Below are positions 50,113-61,100 of a DNA stretch of 64,000 bases, in pieces. The stretch is taken from positions 62,001-126,000 of the forward strand of contig WFMF01000416.1 in NCBI GenBank assembly GCA_011033025.1, read 5' to 3'. The DNA comes from Beroe forskalii (taxonomy: Eukaryota > Ctenophora > Nuda > Beroida > Beroidae). A program made the translations under genes and the position numbers. The notes under the pieces are model-generated. The model did no database searches, had not been told where the DNA came from, and worked only from the letters and a program-made list of their open reading frames with translations. How positions within the stretch are numbered: the first letter of the stretch is position 1; each line of letters begins with the position of its first letter.

Positions 50113-52434
50113 CTTATTTGAAGAGTATAGTAAACAACAAGATCAAATAAACAACAAGGTGAGTAAACACGGTGATAAAAATGCATTAATAACAACGGCA
50201 TGTTAATGCACGACGTCAGAGGACAGGGAGGCGGGGATCCTTTCTACGCAGTTTCGAAAGTTGTGCGCCAAACTAGAATAGGGAAAAGGAACTAATCCAG
50301 CGAGGATAAATCCAGGAGGCGTTGGACAGAGGATACAGACAGCAATCAGCGGTAGTACAGATCTACAAAGAAGTCAGCTGGTATATCGCACATCAGTCTC
50401 AGCATAAAAACTTCGCTACTTTGGCGTGCTTTGGACAGAAATTTAGGTGATTTCTGCAGCAGCATTAAGGACTGTTCTTGTCAAGAGTGCATCGAATGAC
50501 TGGTCAGTGGTCATTGATCCACAAGCAAAAAACTAGAGAAAGCATCGAGAGGATGGAAAAAGAGCCACAAATACGATAACTAAGTTAGAGATAAGCCTTG
50601 GTCACGATCAAAGGAACACGCGATACTGATCACACACTGAATGACGTAATGAATGACGTAATACACGCAAGATCTAATATATCAGGAAAGGTTATATGTG
50701 ACGTAATCATCGGAACGGAGGAAATCGGTGACGCTTTATATAGCACACGTACACGGTATGTGATGATGTAATATCGTACCTGATGGTGATACTCTGATAG
50801 GATCTTCTGGAAAAGCAATTAAAAAGCCTGACAAACCTATAAAGCTAGACATATGAATACGATTAGATGTTAAATAATCCGATATGGGGAATGGGAACGA
50901 AATATTTGATCTCGCCGTTAATTCCAGGAAATTAAGTTAAAAAATAATTAAGTGCCTTTAATTAATGCTTCAAAATGGGGTTAATTTCTTGAGCAATTTC
51001 CGAGGAAAAGTTCATATAGTTTTAGGAATGCAGAGACAGAGTTGATCAAATCACCTCAATTTTTCATTCCGTTTTGCCAGGTACACTTCACTAATTATGA
51101 ATTGTTGAAGATCGAAGAAAACATAAATTTCAATCGAGCTTTATAGCACGTTTTACAACTGTATTCATTCTTAGAAACTTTCGACGGAAAAATCGGGATT
51201 TTAGCGGGCCTAAGGCACTTCAAAACTTCCAAAAATTTTCTGGCGGCTGCGCCCCAAGACCCCCCGCCCCAAAGGGGGTTTCTTTCCACGGACTGAGCTC
51301 TCGGCGCTCACCCAGCACCCCAAGTCTGAGATGAGAACACATTGCTCCTGCATTTGTATACCTGACAACCCTCTGCTTGCATAAAATTTTGAAGTCCCCG
51401 CCACCAAATCCCCCCGCCACCAACTGCGACTGTAAACTAAAAGGATCTGATAAGCTACACTTTGGCCTCGGAACAAACGTAAACTACCCTTTCAATTACC
51501 TCTGAGTCTGAGGAATTGTTACCACATTACGTAAAGACGAACAAGTTGAGGCCAAAATTAATTTCACACCGGCCTTAGCGGCCGGTGAAATTAAATAATT
51601 AATTTATACGGCCTTAGCGGCGAGTTCCACACACCACATTCCATAGACAAGCAGACTAGGTTGCTGCAAAACAATCCTATAAACTATCTAATAGTAAAAT
51701 ATAATATTAAAATAACAAATATGCGAATAGGAATTTATTAACCAAATATTCCAATGAACAACATATTATGACGAAGTTGGCACTCCCAAAAAGGGTGATC
51801 GGTTTTTTCTGTTGAGAAGAATTGACTTCGTTAACACGAAACGCCCCATAGCCATGAACATTGCCTAAACGTGCGGTAACCCTTGAGTTCCTACCTCGGC
51901 ATGCGAAATAAACTTGCAAGGACTGGAAAACCGCGATTCTTCCACAAGGTCGAAATATCGAGAGCGGACCAAAGAAGGAACTGAAGAAAGAATAACAAAA
52001 CACTCAATATCTGGGAGCGCCTGAAGTTTCTGATAACTTGATAAGCTGCCTCACTAAGACCAATTAGGTGTGCATAGGACGGAACTGCAAGCACATTAAT
52101 GTAAAATGGTGTGCAATATATAGAGTGCAAGCTCCACTCGATATGAGACGTTACTCAAGCACACACACAAAAGCACACAAACGCACACAGTCCCACCAAT
52201 TCTCTGTATACATGTCGAAACTAGGATATAATATTTACGAAATGATACGCATCATCTCATCCCGCTTCTTTTCCCCACGCTAAACACTCTGTCACGTGAC
52301 CGAATTAATTCTAAAGACGAACGATAATTGGTTGAAATCAACCAATTATATTCTTCCACGGAACAAATATCAATATCAGTTATTGAGTTATCTTGATATA
52401 TTGTGTAGGTTCGCACCATACCCTACTCACGAGA

Positions 52435-52506
52435 AATAGGCGGTTATATTTTCAACAATTTGGCAGCGCGCACAATGTAAATGACGTCATTGCGACCGCC
52501 TATATA
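52435..52506. mobile_element. AATAGGCGGT MITE within the tandem repeat
   Basis: Same ends and interior as 29887-29958, with an intact ATGACGTCAT. Confidence 0.8.
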
Positions 52507-52764
52507 TTGATTCTGATCGTACTCTAATTTGGATCCGGGACCACTAAGTAAACAACTTGGTGATCTCAGTGTCCATGCTTACTAATGGGTGTAAACACTC
52601 AACGTGAGAACCATGGTGTGCATTATTTCAGTCGCGGTATGTGAAATGTAGATATAAAATGCTGAGACCGCACCTTGCCATCGTGAGAGGTAGAAAAAAC
52701 TGCAACTCTTGTAACTGTCTGTTCCCTTCAGACGGGCCAGCGATGGCCCAGACGGCGCCCAAGC

Positions 52765-53115
52765 TTGGCAGCTGCAGGCCGGAGACGAGCCCAAGTTTGG
52801 GAGCTGCAGGCCGGAGACGAGCCCAAGTTTGGGAGCTGCAGGCCGGAGACGAGCCCAAGTTTGGGAGCTGCAGGCCGGAGACGAGCCAAAGTTCTAGTTT
52901 GGGAGATGCAGGCCGGAGACGAGCCCAAGTTTGGGAGTTGCGGGCCGGAGACGAGCCCAAGTTTGGGAGTTGCAGGCCGGAGACGAGCCCAAGTTTGGGA
53001 GCTGCAGGCCGGAGACGAGCCCAAGTTTGGGAGCTGCAGGCCGGAGACGAGCCCAAGTTTGGGAGCTGCAGGCCGGAGACGAGCCCAAGTTTGGGAGCTG
53101 CAGGCCGGAGACGAG
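52765..53115. repeat. 32-bp minisatellite, eleven units
   Basis: Near-identical units GAGCTGCAGGCCGGAGACGA plus GCCCAAGTTTGG. The 32-bp period leaves several frames open on both strands, giving overlapping ORFs up to about 200 codons. Confidence 0.95.
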
Positions 53116-55816
53116 TTCTCCGATGAACTTGGACCCGGATGGGACGAGTCTCGTTCCTCCCCAAGACGGGGGAACTTTTTTTGGGATTTTTATCAAGGGC
53201 ACGGCGGGAGACAGTTACGTTATTGGCCCTTAATGACATAAACGACTTTGAGATTTTTTGTCCAAAGGGCCGGTTAAAAGGTTAAGAAAATTAAAATGCC
53301 TTTTAACATCGCCGTGATTCTCATCTCAGACTTGATTGGTGCTGGGCGAGCGCCATAAATATTTGGACTATAACAATATTTGAGCAATGAATAGAGTTAA
53401 ACGATCAAAAGAGACTGATAATATGCGTAGAAAATATAAAATTTTAATGATAATTTTCTATTTTGAAAACCTTGTTGGCTTCCGCCCCCCCTCAGTTTGT
53501 TACCCCACATTTTTATGGAACATACACTGGGGACAGTTGTACAGCCTCCAAGTCTATTTGAAGAGTATAGTAAACAACAAGATCAAATAAACAACAAGAG
53601 TGAGTAAACACGGTGATAAAAATGCATTAATAACATTAACAACGGCATGTTAATGCACGACGTCAGAGGACAGGGAGGCGGGGATCCTTTCTACGCAGTT
53701 TCGAAAGTTGTGCACGCCAAACTAGAATAGGGAAAAGGAACTAATCCAGCGAGGATAAATCCAGGAGGCGTTGGACAGAGGATACAGACAGCAATCAGCG
53801 GTAGTACAGATCTACAAAGAAGTCAGCTGGTATATCGCACATCAGTCTCAGCATGAAAACTTCGCTACTTTGGTGTGCTTTGGACAGAAATTTAGGTGAT
53901 TTCTGCAGCAAGAGTGCATCGAATGACTGGTCAGTGGTCACTGATCCCCAAGCAAAGAACTAGAGAAAACATCGAGAGGATGGGAAAAGACAAATACGAT
54001 AACTCAGTTAGAGATAAGCCTCGGTCACGATCAAAGGAACACGCGATACTGATCACACACTGAATGACGTAATGAATGACGTAATACATGCAAGATCTAA
54101 TATATCAGGAAAGGTTATATGTGACGTAATCATCGGAACGGAGGAAATCGGTGACGCTTTATATAGCACACGTACACGGTATGTGATGATGTAATATCGT
54201 ACCTGATGGTGATACTCTGATAGGATCTTCTGGAAAAGCAATTATCTCGCCAAGCCTGACAAACCTATAAAGTTAGAAAAATAATTAGATGTTAAATAAT
54301 CCGATATGGGGAATGGGAACGAAATATTTGATCTCGCCGTTAATTCCAGGAAATAAGTTAAAAAATAATTAAGATGCCTTAATTAATGCTTCAAAATGGG
54401 GTTAATTTCTTGAGCAATTTCCAGTAGAAAAGTTCATATAGTTTTGAGAATACAGAGACAGAGTTGATCAAATCACCGCAATTTTTCATTTAGTTTTGAA
54501 GATCAAAATGGCCACTAAACACAAGCCAGGTACACTTCACTAATTATGGATTTTTGAAGATTGAAGAAAAAATAAATTTCAATCGAGCTTCAATTATAGC
54601 TTCAATTATAGCACGTTTTATTCTTAGAAACTGTATTCATTCTTAGAAACTTTCGAAGGCAAAATCGGGATTTTAGGGGGGCTAAGTCACTTTAAAAGAT
54701 CAAAAAAATTTCTGGCGGCTGCGCCCCAAGACCCCCCGCCCCAAAGGGGGTTTCTTTCCACGGACTGAGCTCTCGGCGCTCACCCAGCACCCCAAGTCTG
54801 AGATGAGAACACATTGCTCCTGCATTTGTATACCTGACAACCCTCTGCTTGCATAAAATTTTGAAGTCCCCCGCCACCAAATCCCCCGCCACCAACTGCG
54901 ACTGTAAACTAAAAAGGATCTGATAAGCTACACTTTGGCCTCGGAACAAACGTAAACTACCCTTTCAATTACCTCTGAGTCTGAGGAATTGTTACCACAT
55001 TACGTAAAGACGAACAAGTTGAGGCCAAAATTAATTTCACCGGCCTTAGCGGCCGGTGAAATTAAATAATTAATTTATACGGCCTTAGCGGCGAGTTCCA
55101 CACACCACATTCCATAGACAAGCAGACTAGGTTGCTGCAAAACAATCCTATAAACTATCTAATAGTAAAATATAATATTAAAATAACAAATATGCGGAAT
55201 AGGAATTTATTAACCAAATATTCCAATGAACAACATATTATGACGAAGTTGGCACTCCCAAAAAGGGTGATCGGTTTTTTTCTGTTGAGAAGAATTGACT
55301 TCGTTAACACGAAACGCCCCATAGCCATGAACATTGCCTAAACGTGCGGTAACCCTTGAGTTCCTACCTCGGCATGCGAAATAAACTTGCAAGGACTGGA
55401 AAACCGCGATTCTTCCACAAGGTCGAAATATCGAGAGCGGACCAAAGAAGGAACTGAAGAAAGAATAACAGAACACTCAATATATCTGGGAGCGCCTGAA
55501 GTTTCTGATAACTTGATAAGCTGCCTCACTAAGACCAATTAGGTGTGCATAGGACGGAACTGCAAGCAATAATTAATGTAAAATAGGTGCAATTTCTGAT
55601 ATACATGTCAACTACACATACATTTTACGAAACATGCACACACACATCCCGCTTCTTTCCCCACGCTAAACACTCTGTCACGACCGAATTAATCGCTAAA
55701 GACGTGACCGATACTGGTTGAAATCAACCAATTATATTCTTCCACGGAACAAATATCAATATCAGTTATTGAGTTATCTTGATATATTGTGTAGGTTCGC
55801 ACCATACCCTACTCAC

Positions 55817-55888
55817 GAAATAGGCGGTTATATTTTCAACAATTTGGCAGCGCACAATGTAAATGACGTCAGTGTGACCGCCTATATA
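55817..55888. mobile_element. AATAGGCGGT MITE within the second tandem unit
   Basis: As 52435-52506, with one base change in the CRE (TGACGTCAG). Confidence 0.8.
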
Positions 55889-56154
55889 TTGATTCTGATC
55901 GTACTCAATTTGGATCCGGGACCACTAAGTAAACAACTTGGTGATCTCAGTGTCCATGCTTACTAATGGGTGTAAACACTCAACGTGAGAACCATGTGTG
56001 CATTATTTCAGTCGGTATGTGAAATGTGGATATAAAATGCTGGGACCGCACCTTGCCATCGTGAGGGGTAGAAAAAACTGCAACTCTTGTGACTGTCTGT
56101 TCCTCTTCAGACGGGGGAAACTACTGCTACTATGGGCCAGCGATGGCCCGGACG

Positions 56155-56510
56155 GCGCCCAAGTTTGGGAGATGCAGGCCGGAGATCAGACGAGCCCAAG
56201 TTTGGGAGCTGCAGGCTGGAGAAGAGCCCAAGTTTGGGAGCTGCAGGCCGGAGACGAGCCCAAGTTTGGGGCTGCAGACCGGAGACGAGCCCAAGTTTGG
56301 GAGCTGCAGGCAGGAGACGAGCCCAAGTTTGGGAGCTGCAGGCCGGAGACGAGCCCAAGTTTGGGAGCTGCAGGCCGGAGACGAGCCCAAGTTTGGGAGC
56401 TGCAGGCCGGAGACGAGCCCAAGTTTGGGAGCTGCAGGCCGGAGACGAGCCCAAGTTTGGGAGCGCAGGCCGAGAGCCCAAGTTTGGGAGCTGCAGGCCG
56501 GGAGACGAAA
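56155..56510. repeat. 32-bp minisatellite, about eleven units
   Basis: Counterpart of 52765-53115 with several shortened units. Confidence 0.95.
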
Positions 56511-56820
56511 CCGATGAATCCTTGGACCCGGATGGGACGAGTCTTGTTCCTCCCCAAGACGGGGGAACTTTTTTGGGATTTTATTAAGGGCACGGCGGGA
56601 GACAGTTACCTTATTGGCCCTTAATGGCATAAGCGACTTTGAGATTTTTGTCCAAAGGGCCGGTTAAACGGTTATAAAAATTAAAATGCCTTTTAACATC
56701 GCCGTGATTCTCATCTCAGACTTGATTGGTGCCATGAGCCATAAATATTTGGACTATATAAATATTTGAGCAATGAATAGAGTTAAACGATCAAAAGAGA
56801 CTGATAATATGCGTAGAAAA

Positions 56821-57684
56821 TTTAACTCCTAAAATTCATAATTAAACAACGAACGGGCTCTTGTTTCCTAGTCATGACAATGCTAGATGGACAGTAAACG
56901 GGCAAGAATTAGAGCGATTTGCATATCACCGACTAAATTATCAATCAGGCAACTGCTAGGGCGTCTAACTCTAAGAGTGGTCATTTTGGGCGTCGAATAA
57001 CTATTTCACAGCATTAACTATATGGTCCGGTTTAACTCTACTCATTTTACACTAAATTAGATAAATTCATAAAAATAGTTTCAGAGAAAAAATGAAATAA
57101 ATTGGAGGCAAGTGAAACACTAAAGATTTCATAAGCATTAGAAGACATTGAGGTAAATTATTACATGATTAATGATATAATTACGAAAATAAACTTGAAA
57201 TACATCGCAAACATTAAGTCGACGAGTGTTTATACATTTCTCTATATAATAAGCATGAATTACCTTCATACATAATGTTAAAAATATGACTTAATTAATT
57301 AATTATTTAAAATTAATTAACATACATCATATTTTAATCAAAATCATAATTTTGAAACCTAATGAGTTTAGTCAAAAATAATGTGTATGTCACAAATTCT
57401 ATATTACATTTTAAAATTCTAATCAAGATCTAAAAGGTTTTAAGACTTAAATTTGAATTTAATTATTATATGTCTCATAATATTTCTTAATCTACTCTCT
57501 TAAAGTTAAATTAACTAACATTACGCGATAAAAGGAATAAATAATTCAAACCAAATTAAAACAGCATTTTGTATTCATAATATAGATAAAAATGAATACA
57601 ATAAATGTGAGTGAGAATGATAAAAGAAAAGCACGACTAAGATAGAAGATATTTTAGACTTGTAGCTAAGTATGTAATTGTAAA
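56821..57684. other. AT-rich intergenic sequence
   Basis: Very AT-rich (TTAATTAATTAATTATTTAA-type patches); no gene supported. Confidence 0.4.
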
Positions 57685-58110
57685 TTGAAGCTAATCGAAT
57701 GTTCCATAAAATTAACTTTCATTCAGTTCTTTCATTTGCTATATAGATTACAACTGGATCATACAAATAATCCGAGAGCCACTCAAGATTTAAGATCGAC
57801 TTTTCTTTCGAGACATCTTTTTCGGATGATCTTCTTGAATCTTCTAGAAGATGGAAATGTCCAAGTTGAGTCCATGTTTAATCAGAGTGAGAGCAATAAA
57901 TTTATTTTTTCCGGAATACAACTTCCAGGTCAGGTCTTTGAGCAAGATTTTCCTATTATCGTGACGATAACTCTGTCACCTACAAAACAATCTGTATCTG
58001 ATTCTTCCGTTTCGACTAAACGATCTGATGTCACTTGGTTTAAGGAGAATAAATCTGATTTCATTGTTCTAAGAGATCATGTGATCTCATATGATTTCTA
58101 TATGTATTAA
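57685..58110 (+). CDS. Uncharacterised 141-codon ORF
   Basis: Open frame whose C-terminal two thirds (for example FIFSGIQLPGQVFEQDFP) have protein-like composition, but I recognise no domain. It overlaps the 3' end of the minus-strand PDZ gene tail-to-tail (58087). It could be a terminal exon of a plus-strand gene or a chance ORF in 3' UTR sequence. Confidence 0.25.
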   Translation: MKLIECSIKLTFIQFFHLLYRLQLDHTNNPRATQDLRSTFLSRHLFRMIFLNLLEDGNVQVESMFNQSESNKFIFSGIQLPGQVFEQDFPIIVTITLSPTKQSVSDSSVSTKRSDVTWFKENKSDFIVLRDHVISYDFYMY

Positions 58111-61100
58111 GAGAATGTGATCCCATTTAATATCGTTTCTAGGAAGAGGATCGGATGCTGCCAGCTGATTTGGTTCTCGCGATACTGAGGGAAACCTCCC
58201 CTGGGGCATGTATCTGATAACGTTGACAACCTCCACGTGATTCTTTGACATGAGATCTATCCCGTTAACCGAGGTGATCACATCACCTGGCATTAGTCTT
58301 CCTGACAGGTGGGCTGGACTTCCTGTGGAGAGAGATAAGAGTGAGATAAGAGCTAAAGAGTGAGATAAGAGAGATATTAGATAGGAGTGAGATAAAAGAG
58401 ATAGGAATGACTTAAGAATAAGATGAGAGTGAGATTGGAATGAGATAAGAGTGGGATAAGAGAGATTATAAGAGTGACATGAGAGTGAGATTAAAATGAG
58501 ATACGATTGAGATAGGAGTAAAATAAGAGTGAGATAGGAGTAAAATAAGAGTGAGATAAGAGTGAGGTAAGAGTGAGATAGGAGTGAGATAAGAGTGAGA
58601 TAAGAGTGAGATAAGAGTGAGGTAAGAGTGAGATAGGAGTGAGATAAGAGTGAGATAAGAGTGAGATAAGAGTGGGAGAAGGGGGAGATAAGAGTGAGAT
58701 AAGAGTGAATTAGGGGTGAGCTGAGAGCGAGAGGGATCAAATTGCAATGTACTGTATATTAGGGGCGACTTACACATCACATTTAGGTACGGAAATTGGT
58801 ATTGAATTAAATTAAAACTATCACTATTCTGTCACAATTGACTAAATGCTTTAATGCGACGCTAAATGTATTCAAATCTTGATTTCAAGCAAAATTCCGC
58901 CCCTCAAACCTGTGTAGATCCTCTTGATGTGGGGAGGTTGTGAGGTCCCCAGCCCGCCGCCCACACTGAATCCCAGTCCCTTGGGCCCCTTCCAGAGTCT
59001 GATCTGGAGTTTGGTTGTGGGTCCTGCAGCGGAGGCGTGGTCTCTTGCTAACTCCTCCGTGGAGCAATAGGAGGGGTGCACGCTGGAGGAGGCGCTGTAG
59101 AACGAGGGGCCGAAACCACGGAAAATAGGAGAGGTTAGTTTGAGACTTTGAGAGGGTAGGGTTGACAAGTTAGGTAACTCAGTAGACAACAATATAATAT
59201 AAATCAGAGCTCCAAGCTGAAACTAAATGGATGGCGATGAGACTGAACCCTTGGGACCACATCCAAGGACAAACAATGAAGGAATAATAAACACCACTCC
59301 TAGCAAGTAATCGCTCTCACCGGACAGAGCTAAGATCCTCGTTGTTGGTGTTCCAGCTGCTCACGCTCTGAATGTCCGGCGTGAACTCCTCCTCCTCCGA
59401 CCTCCTCCCAAAGTACCGGGACAGTTCCATGGTCGTGTCGAAGGGAGCCTCCTTCATCAGCTCCAGTGCCTGATCGTGCGTGCAGTTCGTTAGATCCATC
59501 CCTGCTACTGCCAGGAGAATGTCGTTGGGGATGATGCCGGCTGTGGCAGCAGGACTGTTCAGGACTACTCTCTTGATACGGATGCAGCCCAGGGGAGTGT
59601 CGGTTCCTCCTTGAATTGTAACTCCTGGAAGAGAATTGTTAGAGATATAAGCCGGTGTGCGAAGGATGTCAGTCACATAGAGCTAGCAAGTGTAAAAAAC
59701 ATTAAGCACTCAATCTAACCAGAGTGTAGCGACTAGCGACGGCGCGCGAAAAGAGACTGAGAGCTCTGTTTACTGATAGTGTTAAACATACTAATCTTGT
59801 CGATTGTTAGTAAGATTTTCAATAAAACTCCTTCCACAAATCTGACCTAAAGGTTGGTTAGGTTTCCTGGAAATAGACACCCTGACGACTTGCTCCCCGA
59901 TGTTTGACAGGATGATGTCTCTCCTGCTTCCTGTCTCCGGTGTCCGAGGGATGTCAGGGCTGGTTTCACTGCTAGCAACATCCTCAGTAGCTTCAGACGA
60001 GGGTATTGCTGGTCCAGATGATGAGGATGGCGGTTGGGGGACTGTTCCGTCTGTTTGGTGCGAGCTGTAGGAAAGGCGTCAGATCGAATAATTATCAAGA
60101 AAACTGGCAAGGATATTGCAGGAAAATGATGCTAGAACCCATGTGCAATGTGCATGTTTGGAGAATTTTTATCGGAATGGGTGTGAAGTAAAAAAGCTGA
60201 AGACACTCGAACAGCTTACCCGGAATGTTCGTTTCTCTCCACGACAGAAGACACATCTGATCCTGAGTCTCCATCCTGGATGTTAGAGAGAGCTTCCAGC
60301 TCCCCGATCATGGCAGACACTACAGCAGCAGTGTTGGGTGCAGGCGCGGGAGTGGGGGCATCCACCAGTAGGGCATTCATTATCGTGAGCTGGACCTTGT
60401 TCTTACAGGATCGGAGGAGTTGGGCAGCCTGGTAGAAGGACAGACCACTGACAGGCACGTTGTTGATTGCTAGCACTATGTCGCCTGACCTGAAGGAAAT
60501 GGGAGGGTAAGAACTATAGAGGAGAAGAGAGGAACATGGAGTGGAAGAACGATTCATGAAGATCAGAAGACAAACATTAGAAATGTAAGTTCATTTCACA
60601 GAGAAACTCATTATGTTGTTTTCAGATCTCATTCTCAGTTCATTTAACAGGGCCGGTCATCGACCCGCTCCCCCGTCCAACTGACTTCCAGTCCGAGGGT
60701 GGGGTACATCTCTCGATATTCTTGACAGCCAAGTGGCTCTGTTCGTTGAGGCAGAGGGTGTCAAGACCCAGGCCGGGTGGGTGGTGTTTGTGATCCCTTA
60801 TTGGAAAATCATAACAGTCCAAATAGCATATTTTCCATATTTTTGCCAGATGACGTCATTATTTTAAATTTCAGTTTCCAGTCCCAGGGTGGGTGCCTAC
60901 AAACATGACAAATAACGCTCTACATGGGACAATCTGCAGCGTTTTCCATTCCTGGTGGGTAAATAGTGACAAATAGGTTAGTACACAATGTAGGATATAA
61001 TTTTGGGGTGGGTCACTACAAATAGGATAAATATCACTTAGCTAATGGGATTAAAGGGGTCAGAAGTGGTATTTCAAAATTGGGCAAAGATGAGGATGAA

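Larger units (their letters stand above)
50113..53556. repeat. 3.4-kb repeat family, tandem unit
   Basis: Direct neighbour and close copy of 53557-56820, and homologous to 27500-31140. Relative to the boundary suggested by copy 1 (after CCAGGAGGCG, at about 50335), it is the last ~225 bp of one unit followed by most of the next. Contains a CRE MITE (52435-52506) and an eleven-unit 32-bp minisatellite. Non-coding as far as I can tell. Confidence 0.88.
53557..56820. repeat. 3.4-kb repeat family, second tandem unit (truncated)
   Basis: Collinear with 50113-53556 but ending at ATAATATGCGTAGAAAAT, so the last 100-150 bp are missing. Contains a CRE MITE at 55817-55888. Confidence 0.88.

Noticed and set aside
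50630..50818. 62-codon ORF identical at 54053-54241
   Set aside because: Identity reflects the young tandem duplication; the older copy at about 27840 does not keep the frame.
52582..53241. Six overlapping ORFs in the 32-bp array, and their equivalents at 55998-56630
   Set aside because: Same reason; both strands open, no domain.
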